From Macrococcoides bohemicum (GTDB lineage: Bacteria; Bacillota; Bacilli; Staphylococcales; Staphylococcaceae): 64,000 bases of DNA. The stretch is from assembly GCF_042658685.1 (NCBI RefSeq), contig NZ_JBHSQY010000003.1; one strand, 5' to 3'. Below, piece after piece: positions 43,446-52,850 of this stretch (position 1 is the first letter of the stretch; each line of letters opens with the position of its first letter). A model generated the notes under the pieces. It worked only from the letters and a program-made list of their open reading frames with translations, was not told where the DNA came from and did no database searches. A program made the position numbers and the translations under genes.

Positions 43446-44966
43446 ATGAGCTTACCTTTTATGGATATATTTAAAAATTGGGCATCTGAATACGATAACT
43501 TCGTGACTGGTCAGGACCCTGAATATAAAGATGTTTTTGTAAACTATGACTTTATGATTGCACAAGCAGTAAAACATGCACAAGGCGATGTTGTAGAATT
43601 TGGACCAGGTACTGGTAACTTAACTAATTACCTTTTACAGCAAGGTTTAAACGTCCGTGCGATTGAACCAAGCGAAGAAATGGCAGCAATCGGAGAAAAG
43701 AAGACAAGGATTACGTTTGAACGTGGTGACTTCTTAAATTTCAAACAGCAACCAGCTGATACATTTATCTCTTCATTTGCTTTCCACCACTTGACAGATA
43801 CAGAAAAAGATATCGCAGTCGGTAAATATGCAGAATTACTTAATGATGGTGGCCGCGTCATCATTTTAGATACAATCTTCAATTCTGAAGAAGAGAAACG
43901 ATTGATGATAGCGCACTATACGTCACTTGGTTTCAATAATTTAGTAGATGATTTAAACCGTGAATATTATCCATTAAAAGAAACGATGGAAGTTATCGCC
44001 AACCGCAATGGCTTCGACTATCACGATACACAGCTTAATCGCTTTGCACACCTTCAGATTTTAGAAAAAAAGACAATTAAAAAGCCATTTGATTTAATCG
44101 GCCACACACCTATAGTAGAAATTACAGCATTTCCGTTAAATGAGGGAAACCGTATTTTCGCAAAACTAGAGAATCATAATTTAGGTGGTTCAGTAAAAGA
44201 TCGCCTTGGACTAAATATTATTACAAAAGCTTTAGAACGCGGTGATATTAAAACCGGTCAAGTCGTTGAAGCAACTGCAGGGAACACGGGTATCGGGTTA
44301 GCACTTATATGCCAGAAGTATGATTTAAAATTACGTGTATACGTTCCTGAGAAGTTCAGCGTTGAAAAACAAAGCATTATGCGTGCTTTAGGCGCAGAAA
44401 TTATCAATACACCAACGGATAAAGGGATGCTATTCGCACGCGAGGAAGCATTAAAATATGCACAGAAAACGGGTGCATTCTTCACCAATCAATTCGAATC
44501 ACCTGATAATCCTTCTAGTTATGAAGGACTTGCGAATGAAATTATCGCTGATGTTGGACGCGTTGATATGATCGTAGCCGGCGCTGGTTCAGGTGGTACG
44601 TTTACAGGGCTAGCACACTACTTTAAAGATGCACATAAAGTCATCGTTGAGCCACAAGGTTCAATATTAAATGGTGGTGAATCAGGCAGTCACAGGACTG
44701 AAGGTATCGGTGTTGAAAAATGGCCAGGTTTCTTACCAAAAGATTTAATCGATGCAGTTGAAACGATTTCTGATATTGATGCTTTTACAAAAGTGTCAGA
44801 ACTTGCTAAGCTTGAAGGGTTAATGCAAGGTAGTTCATCCGGTGCTGCATTACAGGCGGCGCTAAATCAGCAACAACACTTTACGAATCAAAATATCGTT
44901 GTCATCTTCCCGGATGCTAGCGACAGATATTTATCACAAGCAATATTTAATATTAAAGGAGAATAA
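43446..44966 (+). CDS. Fused YrrT-type methyltransferase and MccA-type cystathionine/cysteine synthase
   Basis: A 506-residue bifunctional protein. Residues 1-205 match the SAM-dependent methyltransferase YrrT (FKNWASEYDNFV, VVEFGPGTGNLTNYLL, SFAFHHLTDTEKD). Residues 213-506 match MccA/CysK-type PLP beta-synthases (LIGHTPIVEI, NLGGSVKDRLG with the PLP lysine, TAGNTGIGLAL, SGGTFTGLA). In B. subtilis these are separate genes of yrrT-mtnN-mccA-mccB, where MccA makes cystathionine from homocysteine and O-acetylserine. Here no stop or frame change separates them. mccB follows after 2 bp and luxS is next, so it should move homocysteine from the SAM cycle to cysteine. SD TAGGAGCGG. Confidence 0.9.
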   Translation: MSLPFMDIFKNWASEYDNFVTGQDPEYKDVFVNYDFMIAQAVKHAQGDVVEFGPGTGNLTNYLLQQGLNVRAIEPSEEMAAIGEKKTRITFERGDFLNFKQQPADTFISSFAFHHLTDTEKDIAVGKYAELLNDGGRVIILDTIFNSEEEKRLMIAHYTSLGFNNLVDDLNREYYPLKETMEVIANRNGFDYHDTQLNRFAHLQILEKKTIKKPFDLIGHTPIVEITAFPLNEGNRIFAKLENHNLGGSVKDRLGLNIITKALERGDIKTGQVVEATAGNTGIGLALICQKYDLKLRVYVPEKFSVEKQSIMRALGAEIINTPTDKGMLFAREEALKYAQKTGAFFTNQFESPDNPSSYEGLANEIIADVGRVDMIVAGAGSGGTFTGLAHYFKDAHKVIVEPQGSILNGGESGSHRTEGIGVEKWPGFLPKDLIDAVETISDIDAFTKVSELAKLEGLMQGSSSGAALQAALNQQQHFTNQNIVVIFPDASDRYLSQAIFNIKGE

Positions 44967-44968
44967 CA

Positions 44969-46114
44969 ATGAAGAAAAAAACAATGATGATTCATGGTGG
45001 ACAAACGACTGATGTCTATACTGGGTCAGTCAATGCACCAATCTATCAGACAAGCACATATAAACAAGATGGTATAGGTAACTTACGTCAAGGCTACGAA
45101 TATTCTCGTACGAAGAACCCAACACGTACTGCTTTAGAAACGTTAATCGCAGACCTTGAACATGGACATGAAGGTTTCGCATTCGGTTCAGGTATGGCAG
45201 CAGTATCAACAGTAGTAATGCTGTTAAATGCTGGTGACCATATCGTAGTTGGTAGTGACGTCTACGGCGGAACATACCGCGTATTTACTAAAGTATTTGA
45301 CCGTATCGGCATTAAATCAACGTTTGTAGATACAACAGATGTTGAAGCGGTTAAAGCGGCAATTACACCTGAAACTAAGATGTTATATATCGAAACACCG
45401 ACAAATCCATTACTCAATGTTACTGACATTCGTGCAATGGTTGAAATCGCACAAGCAAACGACTTAATCTCAGTAGTAGATAATACATTTATGACACCAT
45501 ATTTCCAGAATCCAATCGATCTAGGTGTTGATATCGTATTACATTCAGCGACAAAATATATCGGTGGTCATAGTGATGTTGTAGCAGGCTTGCTTGTTTC
45601 ACGTACACCAGAATTATCAGAACAAATTCACTTTATTCAGAACTCTGCTGGTGGTATACTCGGACCACAAGATAGTTTCCTACTTGTACGTGGTATTAAA
45701 ACACTTGCATTACGTATGGAACAAACCGAAAAAACAACGAAGAAAATTATCGAATTCCTACAATCACAAGATAAAGTAACAAACATCTTCCACCCATCAT
45801 TATTAGATGCAGAACGTAAAGCAATTCATGAATCACAAGCAACAGGTTTCGGTGGAATGATTTCATTTGATGTCGGTTCTAAAGAAAATGCTGAATTACT
45901 TGTAAAATCTTTAAAATACTTTACATTAGCTGAATCATTAGGTGCAGTTGAAAGTTTAATCTCTGTACCAAGTCAAATGACACATGCATCTATTCCACGT
46001 GAACGCCGTTTAGAATTAGGAATCACTGATGGATTAGTACGTATTTCAGTGGGTATTGAAGATAGTGAAGATTTATTAGAAGACTTAAAAGAAGGATTTG
46101 CATTACTTAAATAA
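44969..46114 (+). CDS. mccB: Cystathionine gamma-lyase / homocysteine gamma-lyase
   Basis: PLP enzyme that splits cystathionine into cysteine, ammonia and 2-oxobutyrate. The 381-residue protein has the PLP lysine in HSATKYIGGHSDVVAG, the YSRTKNPTR loop and YIETPTNPLL. A gamma-synthase (metB) is possible, but position after the MccA-type gene and before luxS supports a lyase in reverse transsulfuration. Start 2 bp after the upstream gene with SD AAAGGAGAA. Confidence 0.9.
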   Translation: MKKKTMMIHGGQTTDVYTGSVNAPIYQTSTYKQDGIGNLRQGYEYSRTKNPTRTALETLIADLEHGHEGFAFGSGMAAVSTVVMLLNAGDHIVVGSDVYGGTYRVFTKVFDRIGIKSTFVDTTDVEAVKAAITPETKMLYIETPTNPLLNVTDIRAMVEIAQANDLISVVDNTFMTPYFQNPIDLGVDIVLHSATKYIGGHSDVVAGLLVSRTPELSEQIHFIQNSAGGILGPQDSFLLVRGIKTLALRMEQTEKTTKKIIEFLQSQDKVTNIFHPSLLDAERKAIHESQATGFGGMISFDVGSKENAELLVKSLKYFTLAESLGAVESLISVPSQMTHASIPRERRLELGITDGLVRISVGIEDSEDLLEDLKEGFALLK

Positions 46115-46128
46115 TCAGGAGGCACATC

Positions 46129-46614
46129 ATGACACAAAAAATGAACGTTGAAAGCTTTAACTTAGACCATACAATCGTAGATGCACCATTCGTACGTTTA
46201 GCAGGTATTAAAGAAGGTATCAATGGCGATGTAATTAACAAATACGATATCCGTTTCAAACAACCAAACAAAGAACATATGGAAATGCCTGGACTACACT
46301 CATTAGAACATTTAATGGCTGAGAACATCCGTAACCATACAGATAAAGTTGTAGATTTATCACCAATGGGATGTCAGACAGGATTCTACCTATCACTAAT
46401 TAATCATGATGACTATGAAGACGTGTTAGTTATACTGGAAAAAACATTAAATGACGTCCTTACTGCTACAGAAGTACCAGCATGTAACGAAGTACAATGC
46501 GGATGGGCTGCAAGCCATTCATTAGAAGGCGCACAAGCTATCGCTAAAGAAATGTTAAGCAAAAAAGACGGCTGGAGAAATATTTATCAAGAAGGTAAAG
46601 CACCAGCAGAATAA
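46129..46614 (+). CDS. luxS: S-ribosylhomocysteine lyase LuxS
   Basis: Splits S-ribosylhomocysteine into homocysteine and the AI-2 precursor DPD. The 161-residue protein has the metal-binding HSLEHLMAENIRNH and the third ligand cysteine region in CNEVQCGWAASHSLEGA. Third gene of the mcc-like operon, 14 bp after mccB with SD CAGGAGG. Its product homocysteine is the substrate of the upstream enzyme; no mtnN gene (for S-adenosylhomocysteine) is in the operon. Confidence 0.97.
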   Translation: MTQKMNVESFNLDHTIVDAPFVRLAGIKEGINGDVINKYDIRFKQPNKEHMEMPGLHSLEHLMAENIRNHTDKVVDLSPMGCQTGFYLSLINHDDYEDVLVILEKTLNDVLTATEVPACNEVQCGWAASHSLEGAQAIAKEMLSKKDGWRNIYQEGKAPAE

Positions 46615-46617
46615 TTT

Positions 46618-46645
46618 AAAATCCACCTCAGCTGAGGTGGATTTT
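46618..46645 (+). terminator. Terminator after luxS
   Basis: A near-perfect palindromic stem (46618-46630 with 46633-46645), then TTTTTTT on the plus strand. Confidence 0.92.
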
Positions 46646-46674
46646 TTTCTAACTCAAGATCAACAAATTATCCA

Positions 46675-47283
46675 TTAAAATCTAATTAAATTAGCAGCTG
46701 CATAAACGTCATCATATTCGTTTAATACTTTTAACTGTTCATCAACAATATCTAAATGATATGGACCAGTCATCTCACCAATTTCATACATCTTCGCGCT
46801 ATCAATGTCATCATGCTTCTTAAAATTAAACGCTACGCTGTAATCTGACTTTTCACCAGTACCATATACAAGTTCACCTAACACTTTAGCTGTACCATTA
46901 CCTTCAAAGTAAGGTTTCAACTCTAATGGCAATGTAAATCTGAAACGATAATGCGGTGTATTATGCATAAGATAATTATAAAGCACGCGATCAATTCTAT
47001 AATCTAAGCGGAAAGCAACACCATTATCGTTTGGCGTTACCACTAAATTCTTCACCATAAAGTGTGGCATATGAAACTCTTTACCTACAGCTTCAGGTGG
47101 CGTCGGTTCCGGCTTTACAAGTTCAACATTGACGCTTTTTTTCTTCTCATCGTTATGATTCAAATTTTGTACCTCATCGTTTTGTTTTTGATTTTTCGTT
47201 AAGAAATAATATAGTGCTCCACTCGCTGCAACAAATACAATTGCACCGACTGCACCAGTCGTCTTTTTACAGTTACATTTCAT
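46675..47283 (-). CDS. Hypothetical membrane-anchored extracellular protein
   Basis: A 202-residue protein I do not recognise. It begins MKCNCKKTTG with a membrane segment at about 9-28 (AVGAIVFVAASGALYYFL), then a Gln/Asn/Lys-rich linker and a beta-rich, tyrosine-rich domain from about 68 (HMPHFMVKNLVVTPNDNG). It probably faces outward. The SD GGGGACG precedes the ATG. It is convergent with luxS and has no operon partner. Confidence 0.75.
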   Translation of the reverse strand: MKCNCKKTTGAVGAIVFVAASGALYYFLTKNQKQNDEVQNLNHNDEKKKSVNVELVKPEPTPPEAVGKEFHMPHFMVKNLVVTPNDNGVAFRLDYRIDRVLYNYLMHNTPHYRFRFTLPLELKPYFEGNGTAKVLGELVYGTGEKSDYSVAFNFKKHDDIDSAKMYEIGEMTGPYHLDIVDEQLKVLNEYDDVYAAANLIRF

Positions 47284-47610
47284 AGTGACGTCCCCTTTAT
47301 CTACGTTATTTTATTTCACTATACCCCATTCATGTTTATCTTAAGCGAAACTATTAAAAATCTATAAAAAACTATAAAAATAATAAAAAAAAATGTTAAT
47401 GTAGTGTTTGTACTTTAAGAAATGAGGTTTTACTTATGCTTTTCTCACGAACACCGGTAAATAAACTTTTACCGTTCAGTTAATGATTTCGACAAAATGA
47501 AAACATTCATTAAAAGTATTGCTGAAAACTAGTATTTACAGATAATTTACTTTAAATTCACTCCATCTCAATATTAAAAGGGTAAGATGTCTATCATGGA
47601 GATGATAGAC
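47284..47610. other. Intergenic region with possible gene debris
   Basis: About 327 bases, A-rich on the plus strand. It holds the promoter of the minus-strand hypothetical and a plus-strand stretch at 47435-47532 that reads as two very short peptides separated by a stop. It also has a small CGGTAAA..TTTACCG hairpin near 47455. It may be decayed coding sequence, but no family is recognisable. Confidence 0.35.
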
Positions 47611-47877
47611 ATGTTTACAGAAAAAGAACGATTAAACTTAATTATGTCGTATGGTTTAGAAGAATCCATCGATCTTTATAATAAATATTATGATGAAATC
47701 CATTCTATAGATCTTAAAAAATTTAAATCAACAATGAGCATCCAGTATGATTTACCACAAAAGCTTGCTGATGCCATATACTTTATAGAATATCATTATA
47801 AAAATCGGGGTCCCCACTTTGAAGAGATCATGGACTTCTTTAATACTTTACGCGCGATTGAACGACAAGTGATATAA
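47611..47877 (+). CDS. Small hypothetical helical protein
   Basis: An 88-residue charged protein (MFTEKERLNLIMSYGLEE..., LPQKLADAIYFIEYHYKN, FEEIMDFFNTLRAIERQ), probably all alpha-helical, with no signal or membrane segment. The start at 47611 has GGAG 9 nt upstream; an upstream ATG (47587) adds eight residues. No family recognised; codon usage resembles the neighbours. It is convergent with deoB. Confidence 0.6.
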   Translation: MFTEKERLNLIMSYGLEESIDLYNKYYDEIHSIDLKKFKSTMSIQYDLPQKLADAIYFIEYHYKNRGPHFEEIMDFFNTLRAIERQVI

Positions 47878-47912
47878 AAATAGCTCACTACAATAAGTAG
47901 CGAGCCATTTTT
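47876..47912 (-). terminator. Terminator after deoB (and small hypothetical gene)
   Basis: 16-position stem (47876-47891 with 47897-47912) that pairs fully on the minus strand when G-U pairs are allowed, with T-rich ends on both sides. Confidence 0.75.
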
Positions 47913-47920
47913 ATTTGTTT

Positions 47921-49090
47921 CTATTTCAATTTATTCAAATAACTCTCTCCGAATTCAGGTAATTTCACTTCAAAGTTATCAGCGATCGTAGCACCAATTG
48001 AAGCAAATGAGTCGTGTCCTGAAAGTTCACCATTACCGATTGATTTTGAATACATCAATAAAGGTACGTATTCTCTCGTATGGTCTGTTCCAGGCATTGT
48101 TGGATCATTACCATGATCTGCAGTAATGATTAATAGATCATCTTCACGAAGTTCATCTAATAGTTCACCTAAACGCTCATCAAATGCTTTAATCGCATTC
48201 ATATAACCTTCTTTATCACGACGATGACCATATAACGCATCAAAGTCTACTAAGTTTAAGAAGCTTAAACCTTTGAAATCGCGTTTTACAACTTCTAATA
48301 ATTTATCCATACCATCCATATTATCTTTCGTACGGATTGACTCAGTAACACCTTCGCCATCATAGATATCATTAATCTTACCAATTGCGATTACATCTAA
48401 ACCAGCATCTTTCATTTCATTCATCACTGTACGTCCGAAAGGCTTTAACGCATAATCATGACGGTTAGATGTTCTCGTAAAGTTTCCAGGTTCCCCTACA
48501 TATGGTCTTGCAATAATACGCCCAATCAAGTATTTAGGATCCTTTGTAAACTCACGCACTTTCTCACAGATTTCATATAATTCATCTAATGGAATAATAT
48601 CTTCATGGGCAGCAATTTGTAATACAGGGTCAGCTGAAGTATAGACGATTAAATCGCCAGTCTTCATTTGATGTTCGCCCCACTCGTCAATGATTGCTGT
48701 ACCTGATGCTGGTTTATTGGCAACAACTTTGCGTCCTGTCATTTCTTCGATTGCTTGTACGAGTTCCTCAGGGAATCCATCAGGATAAACTTTAAACGGT
48801 TTATCGATATTTAACCCCATAATCTCCCAGTGTCCAGTCATCGTATCTTTCCCAACTGATGCTTCAGATAATTTCGTATAATAGCCAACCGGTTCATCTA
48901 CCTTATTTACTACTGGAAGTTCAGCAATATTTCCTAAACCTAAACGCTCTAAGTTTGGTAGCTTTCCTTTGTAACCTTCTAACGTATGTTTTAAAGTGTG
49001 ACTTCCAAGATCTCCGAACTTGTCAGCATCTGGTGCTTCACCTATACCTACAGAGTCCATTACAATTAAATGAGTTCTATTAAATTTCAT
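47921..49090 (-). CDS. deoB: Phosphopentomutase
   Basis: Converts ribose-1-phosphate and deoxyribose-1-phosphate to the 5-phosphates. The 389-residue alkaline-phosphatase-superfamily protein has the N-terminal IVMDSVGIGEAPDADKFGD, the phosphorylated residue in SVGKDTMTGHWE, and the metal ligands ITADHGNDPTMPGTDHTRE. It is the last gene of pdp-deoB-type nucleoside catabolism, 106 bp after pdp. Confidence 0.96.
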   Translation of the reverse strand: MKFNRTHLIVMDSVGIGEAPDADKFGDLGSHTLKHTLEGYKGKLPNLERLGLGNIAELPVVNKVDEPVGYYTKLSEASVGKDTMTGHWEIMGLNIDKPFKVYPDGFPEELVQAIEEMTGRKVVANKPASGTAIIDEWGEHQMKTGDLIVYTSADPVLQIAAHEDIIPLDELYEICEKVREFTKDPKYLIGRIIARPYVGEPGNFTRTSNRHDYALKPFGRTVMNEMKDAGLDVIAIGKINDIYDGEGVTESIRTKDNMDGMDKLLEVVKRDFKGLSFLNLVDFDALYGHRRDKEGYMNAIKAFDERLGELLDELREDDLLIITADHGNDPTMPGTDHTREYVPLLMYSKSIGNGELSGHDSFASIGATIADNFEVKLPEFGESYLNKLK

Positions 49091-49196
49091 GATTATCTCT
49101 CCTTTGCGTTGTGCTGAATGAGGTAGATTTCAGTGGTGACTTGTCCAATATCTCATGTTTATTGAACACATCGCTCAAACATCCAATCCAATCCTA

Positions 49197-50498
49197 CTAC
49201 TCAGTAATAACTTTATGAATCAATACTGGTGCTTCTGCACTGTCTGCAATTTCAATATTGTCGTAAATCTTATTCATAACGTCTTCTACATTATCTCGGT
49301 TTGCGTATATTGTTACAAGTGATTCGCCCGCTTCAACTTTGTCGCCGACTTTCTTACGTAACATCAATCCTACTGCTAGATCAATAACGTCTTCTTTCGT
49401 AGCGCGTCCTGCACCGAGTAACATCGAAGCCACTCCGATTTCATCTGCTACAATCTTGCTTACGACACCACTTTCTTTCGATGGTACTTCAATCACATAT
49501 TCTGCTTGAGGTAACTTAGTAACGTCATCAACGACTGACGCATCTCCACCTTGGTTAGCAAGGAATGTTTTAAATTTCTCTAAAGCTTTACCATTATCAA
49601 TCACTTCCTGTAATTTCGCACGTGCTTCATCTAACGATTCTGCTTTACCTGCTAATACGACCATTTGACTTCCTAAAGTAAGTACAAGTTCTGTTAAGTC
49701 TTCCGGTCCTTCGCCGCGTAATGTTTCAATCGCTTCTTTCACTTCCAGTGCATTACCGATTGCAAATCCTAATGGCTGACTCATATCAGAGATTATCGCC
49801 ATCGTATTACGTCCGACGTTATTTCCGATCTTAACCATTGCATGTGCAAGCTGCTCTGCATCTTCTTCTGTCTTCATAAATGCTCCCGCACCTGTCTTAA
49901 CATCTAATACGATTGCGTCAGCTCCTGCTGCAATCTTCTTACTCATAATACTTGAGGCGATTAACGGTATACTATTCACTGTTCCTGTTACATCACGTAA
50001 TGCATATAATTTTTTATCTGCCGGTGTTAAATTACCTGTTTGTCCGATTACCGCTAACTTATCTTCATTTACAATCTTAACGAAGTCTTCTTCTGAAATT
50101 TCAACATGGAATCCTTCTACCGCTTCTAATTTATCAATTGTTCCACCTGTATGTCCTAATCCACGGCCACTCATCTTCGCAACCGGAATATCAAGTGCTG
50201 CTACTAACGGTCCTAATACTAAAGTTGTTGTATCACCAACACCGCCTGTTGAATGTTTATCAACTTTCACACCTTTTATAGCGCTTAAGTCAATCTGATC
50301 ACCACTTTCAACCATCGCCATCGTTAAGTGAGCACGTTCTTCATCGTTCATATCCTGGAAGAATATCGCCATCGCTAAACTCGATGCCTGATAATCAGGA
50401 ATTTCTTCTTTAGTATAACCCTTAATGAAGAATTCAATTTCTTCTTTTGTTAATGCATGTCCGTCACGTTTCTTTGCAATAATGTCTACCATTCTCAT
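49197..50498 (-). CDS. pdp: Pyrimidine-nucleoside phosphorylase
   Basis: Phosphorolysis of uridine, thymidine and deoxyuridine. The 433-residue protein has the family signature SGRGLGHTGGTIDKLE-type (here MSGRGLGHTGGTIDKLEA) and KHSTGGVGDTTTLV. A C-terminal domain follows. It is preceded by a cre site within the deoC-pdp gap and belongs to the deo cluster. Confidence 0.95.
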   Translation of the reverse strand: MRMVDIIAKKRDGHALTKEEIEFFIKGYTKEEIPDYQASSLAMAIFFQDMNDEERAHLTMAMVESGDQIDLSAIKGVKVDKHSTGGVGDTTTLVLGPLVAALDIPVAKMSGRGLGHTGGTIDKLEAVEGFHVEISEEDFVKIVNEDKLAVIGQTGNLTPADKKLYALRDVTGTVNSIPLIASSIMSKKIAAGADAIVLDVKTGAGAFMKTEEDAEQLAHAMVKIGNNVGRNTMAIISDMSQPLGFAIGNALEVKEAIETLRGEGPEDLTELVLTLGSQMVVLAGKAESLDEARAKLQEVIDNGKALEKFKTFLANQGGDASVVDDVTKLPQAEYVIEVPSKESGVVSKIVADEIGVASMLLGAGRATKEDVIDLAVGLMLRKKVGDKVEAGESLVTIYANRDNVEDVMNKIYDNIEIADSAEAPVLIHKVITE

Positions 50499-50518
50499 AA
50501 TTAATAACCTCCATTTTT

Positions 50519-50533
50519 TTGTAAGCGTTTTCT
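50519..50533. promoter_or_regulatory. cre site (CcpA operator)
   Basis: TTGTAAGCGTTTTCT on the plus strand matches every defined position of WTGNAANCGNWNNCW. It sits in the 58-bp gap between deoC and pdp, 21 bp before the pdp start, so CcpA could repress or road-block nucleoside use when sugars are present. Confidence 0.7.
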
Positions 50534-50556
50534 TTTATATCAAAAGTGAAAGGGAA

Positions 50557-51219
50557 TTAATAATCCCCTTTAGCTTCTTCACCCTTTAAAATTTGTACAC
50601 CAGCTGATGCACCGATACGCGTAGCGCCAGCATCGATCATCGCTTTAACGTCTTCATAAGAACGCACGCCACCTGATGCTTTTACGCCCATATCAGATCC
50701 AACTGTTTCACGCATTAATTTCACATCTGCTACTGTCGCTCCACCTGTTGAGAATCCTGTAGAAGTCTTAACGAAATCTGCTCCTACTTCTTTCGCAATT
50801 TCGCTCACTTTCACTTTCTCTTCGTCAGTTAAAAGACTTGTTTCGATGATTACTTTCGTCGTAACATCTCCTGCAGCATCTACTACTGCTTTAATATCTT
50901 CACGTACTAAATCAAAGTTACCGCTCTTAGCCGCACCGATATTAATCACCATATCAACTTCACCTGCACCGTTAGCAATCGCATCTTTCGTTTCAAATGC
51001 TTTTACTGCTGGTGTATTAGCACCTAATGGGAACCCGATTACAGTACATACTAAAACATCAGTACCCTCTAATAAAGCATGTGCATATTTTACATGTGTC
51101 GGATTCACACATACACTCATAAAGCCGTATTCACGTGCTTCTTGTGCAAGCTGTTCAATTTGGGCAGTCGTTGTTTCTGGTTTCAAAGCAGTATGATCAA
51201 TATATTTCGCTAAATTCAT
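50557..51219 (-). CDS. deoC: Deoxyribose-phosphate aldolase
   Basis: Cleaves deoxyribose-5-phosphate to glyceraldehyde-3-phosphate and acetaldehyde. The 220-residue TIM barrel has SVCVNPTHVKYA, the Schiff-base lysine in DFVKTSTGFSTGGAT and VKASGGVRSYEDV. The start MNLAKYIDHTALKPE at 51219 fits the family; 17 codons upstream are rejected. First metabolic gene after deoR. Confidence 0.96.
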   Translation of the reverse strand: MNLAKYIDHTALKPETTTAQIEQLAQEAREYGFMSVCVNPTHVKYAHALLEGTDVLVCTVIGFPLGANTPAVKAFETKDAIANGAGEVDMVINIGAAKSGNFDLVREDIKAVVDAAGDVTTKVIIETSLLTDEEKVKVSEIAKEVGADFVKTSTGFSTGGATVADVKLMRETVGSDMGVKASGGVRSYEDVKAMIDAGATRIGASAGVQILKGEEAKGDY

Positions 51220-51302
51220 ATTATTTATTCCTCCCTTATATTCAAATCCATTATAACAGATATTGAACAAAAGTAAAAATGTTAAATGAAATTACGTTCA
51301 AG

Positions 51303-52232
51303 TTAAATTAATTGCTTAGCTGTAATGCTGTCAGTTATAAGTACATTCGGTATACCTCCCGTTAGTGCACCTCGAATTGCTTCTATCTTATGCTTACCGC
51401 CTGCAACAAGTATGCTTGTTGGAATCTGCTTTAATGTATCCAGGGTCACACCCATCGTACGATCATCGACCCAGACGTCAGCAATTCTCCCATTCTTATT
51501 ATAAAACCTTGAACAGATGTCACCCACCGCTTCATTCTTCAGACGCTTAACTTCATCGTCCGATAAAAAGCCAAGTTTAAACAACAGTGCTTCATCGCGC
51601 ACTGTCCCTGTAGTGTATATGGCAACATCACATGCACTTGCCATGCTTAAAATCCCTTTAATATGGCGATCTTCACTCACTAATTGTTTCACCTGTTTGT
51701 TATCAAAAATAACAGGTACAGGTAGATCACGTGGAATGGAATTGAAGCTCTTTGCAAATAATGCTAACGTTTCATGTGAATTCGTCTTTATATTTGAGTA
51801 TGAAATACCACCTTTTAACTGAATGGTAGAAACGCCAGTTAAATTCGTCGGTTTCATTAAATTAGCAGTTTCATACATCGTTTTCCCCCAGCTAATGCCG
51901 ACGACATCGTTATTCTTCACATTATCATGAAGAAATTCTGCAGCTGCTTCTGCTATAGCACTGAGCACAATTTCGTATTTATCGCTCGATACTTCTTTAA
52001 TTAAGACATACTTTAAATTATATTTTTCTTTCAGTAATTCTGCGAGTTCTTCACTTTTTTCATATGGGTCATGAATCGAAATATTGACAATCCCCATATC
52101 TTTAGCAAATTGAAGTTGTCTCGATACAGTCGGTCTGGAAATATTAAGTTCATCGGCAATTGCTTTTTGTCCTAAATTTTCTTCGTAATACATTTTAGCG
52201 ATTCTAATACATTGTTTGATTTTTTCTTCCAT
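51303..52232 (-). CDS. deoR: SorC/DeoR-type transcriptional regulator
   Basis: A 309-residue regulator of the SorC family. The N-terminal HTH (QKAIADELNISRPTVSRQLQFA) is followed by a sugar-phosphate-binding domain (VGISWGKTMYETANLM, ILVAGGKHKIEAIRGAL). B. subtilis DeoR has the same type and is released by deoxyribose-5-phosphate; the deoC-pdp-deoB genes directly downstream support that. Start ATG 52232 with GAGGTG; GTG at 52241 is inside that site. Confidence 0.9.
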   Translation of the reverse strand: MEEKIKQCIRIAKMYYEENLGQKAIADELNISRPTVSRQLQFAKDMGIVNISIHDPYEKSEELAELLKEKYNLKYVLIKEVSSDKYEIVLSAIAEAAAEFLHDNVKNNDVVGISWGKTMYETANLMKPTNLTGVSTIQLKGGISYSNIKTNSHETLALFAKSFNSIPRDLPVPVIFDNKQVKQLVSEDRHIKGILSMASACDVAIYTTGTVRDEALLFKLGFLSDDEVKRLKNEAVGDICSRFYNKNGRIADVWVDDRTMGVTLDTLKQIPTSILVAGGKHKIEAIRGALTGGIPNVLITDSITAKQLI

Positions 52233-52278
52233 TATGCTCACCTCTACTTACATTCATTTTAAGGGAAAACATAAAAAA

Positions 52279-52305
52279 ATACACTTCAATTCCATTGAAG
52301 TGTAT
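52279..52305 (-). terminator. Terminator after dps
   Basis: Perfect 12-bp stem (52279-52290 with 52294-52305), 3-nt loop, then TTTTTTAT on the minus strand. Confidence 0.9.
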
Positions 52306-52346
52306 CAATTAATTTATTAACTAATAATAACGCGTTAGACTTTAAA

Positions 52347-52799
52347 TTATCCTAAGAAAGATTTTAACATCCAGTTATGTTTTTCAAGGTTCGTAATCAT
52401 ACCTAAGAACATATCTGCAGTCATTTCATCATCTGCTTCTTCGGCTGTAGCTTTACCTTCTTCTAATAGTTTGATTACTTTATCAAAGTCTTTAGATAAA
52501 TCTTTCACCATATCTTCTGCAGATAAATTTTTCTTAGCTTCTTTAACAACAGATAAATCTAAACTTTCTTTTAACGTTGCAATAGGATTTCCTTCAATCG
52601 CTAAAATACGCTCTGCTAATTCATCGATGTAAACGTTAGCCTCATCATATAACTCTTCGAATTTAGTGTGTAAACTGAAGAATTGTGGTCCTTTTACATA
52701 CCAGTGATAGTTGTGTAATTTCGTATAAAGCACCGTCCAGTTTGCCACTTGTTGGTTTAATGTTGCTACTACTTTGTTTTCTTGTGTTTTTTTAGCCAT
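52347..52799 (-). CDS. dps: Dps-family ferritin-like DNA-protection protein
   Basis: Oxidises and stores iron, protecting DNA from peroxide (MrgA-type). The 150-residue four-helix bundle has the intersubunit iron-site residues in LHNYHWYVKGPQFFSLHTKFEELYDEAN (H, H, D/E), the Dps hallmark. Start ATG at 52799; a TTG one codon upstream is possible. A near-palindrome like PerR/Fur boxes lies upstream. Confidence 0.94.
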   Translation of the reverse strand: MAKKTQENKVVATLNQQVANWTVLYTKLHNYHWYVKGPQFFSLHTKFEELYDEANVYIDELAERILAIEGNPIATLKESLDLSVVKEAKKNLSAEDMVKDLSKDFDKVIKLLEEGKATAEEADDEMTADMFLGMITNLEKHNWMLKSFLG

Positions 52800-52832
52800 C
52801 AATAATCTCTCCTTTTAATTGTTATTTATATT

Positions 52833-52850
52833 AATTATTATATAATAATT
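52833..52850. promoter_or_regulatory. Fur/PerR-like palindrome upstream of dps
   Basis: A perfect 18-bp A/T palindrome (arm AATTATTAT), with neighbouring sequence TTAGAATAATTATTA one mismatch from the NTANAANNATTNTAN PerR pattern. In staphylococci mrgA/dps is PerR-regulated. A/T richness makes chance matches likely. Confidence 0.45.

Noticed and set aside
43446..44966. Frameshift or assembly explanation for the YrrT-MccA fusion
   Set aside because: The frame is continuous with intact motifs on both sides and the next gene follows in a normal operon spacing, though resequencing would settle it.
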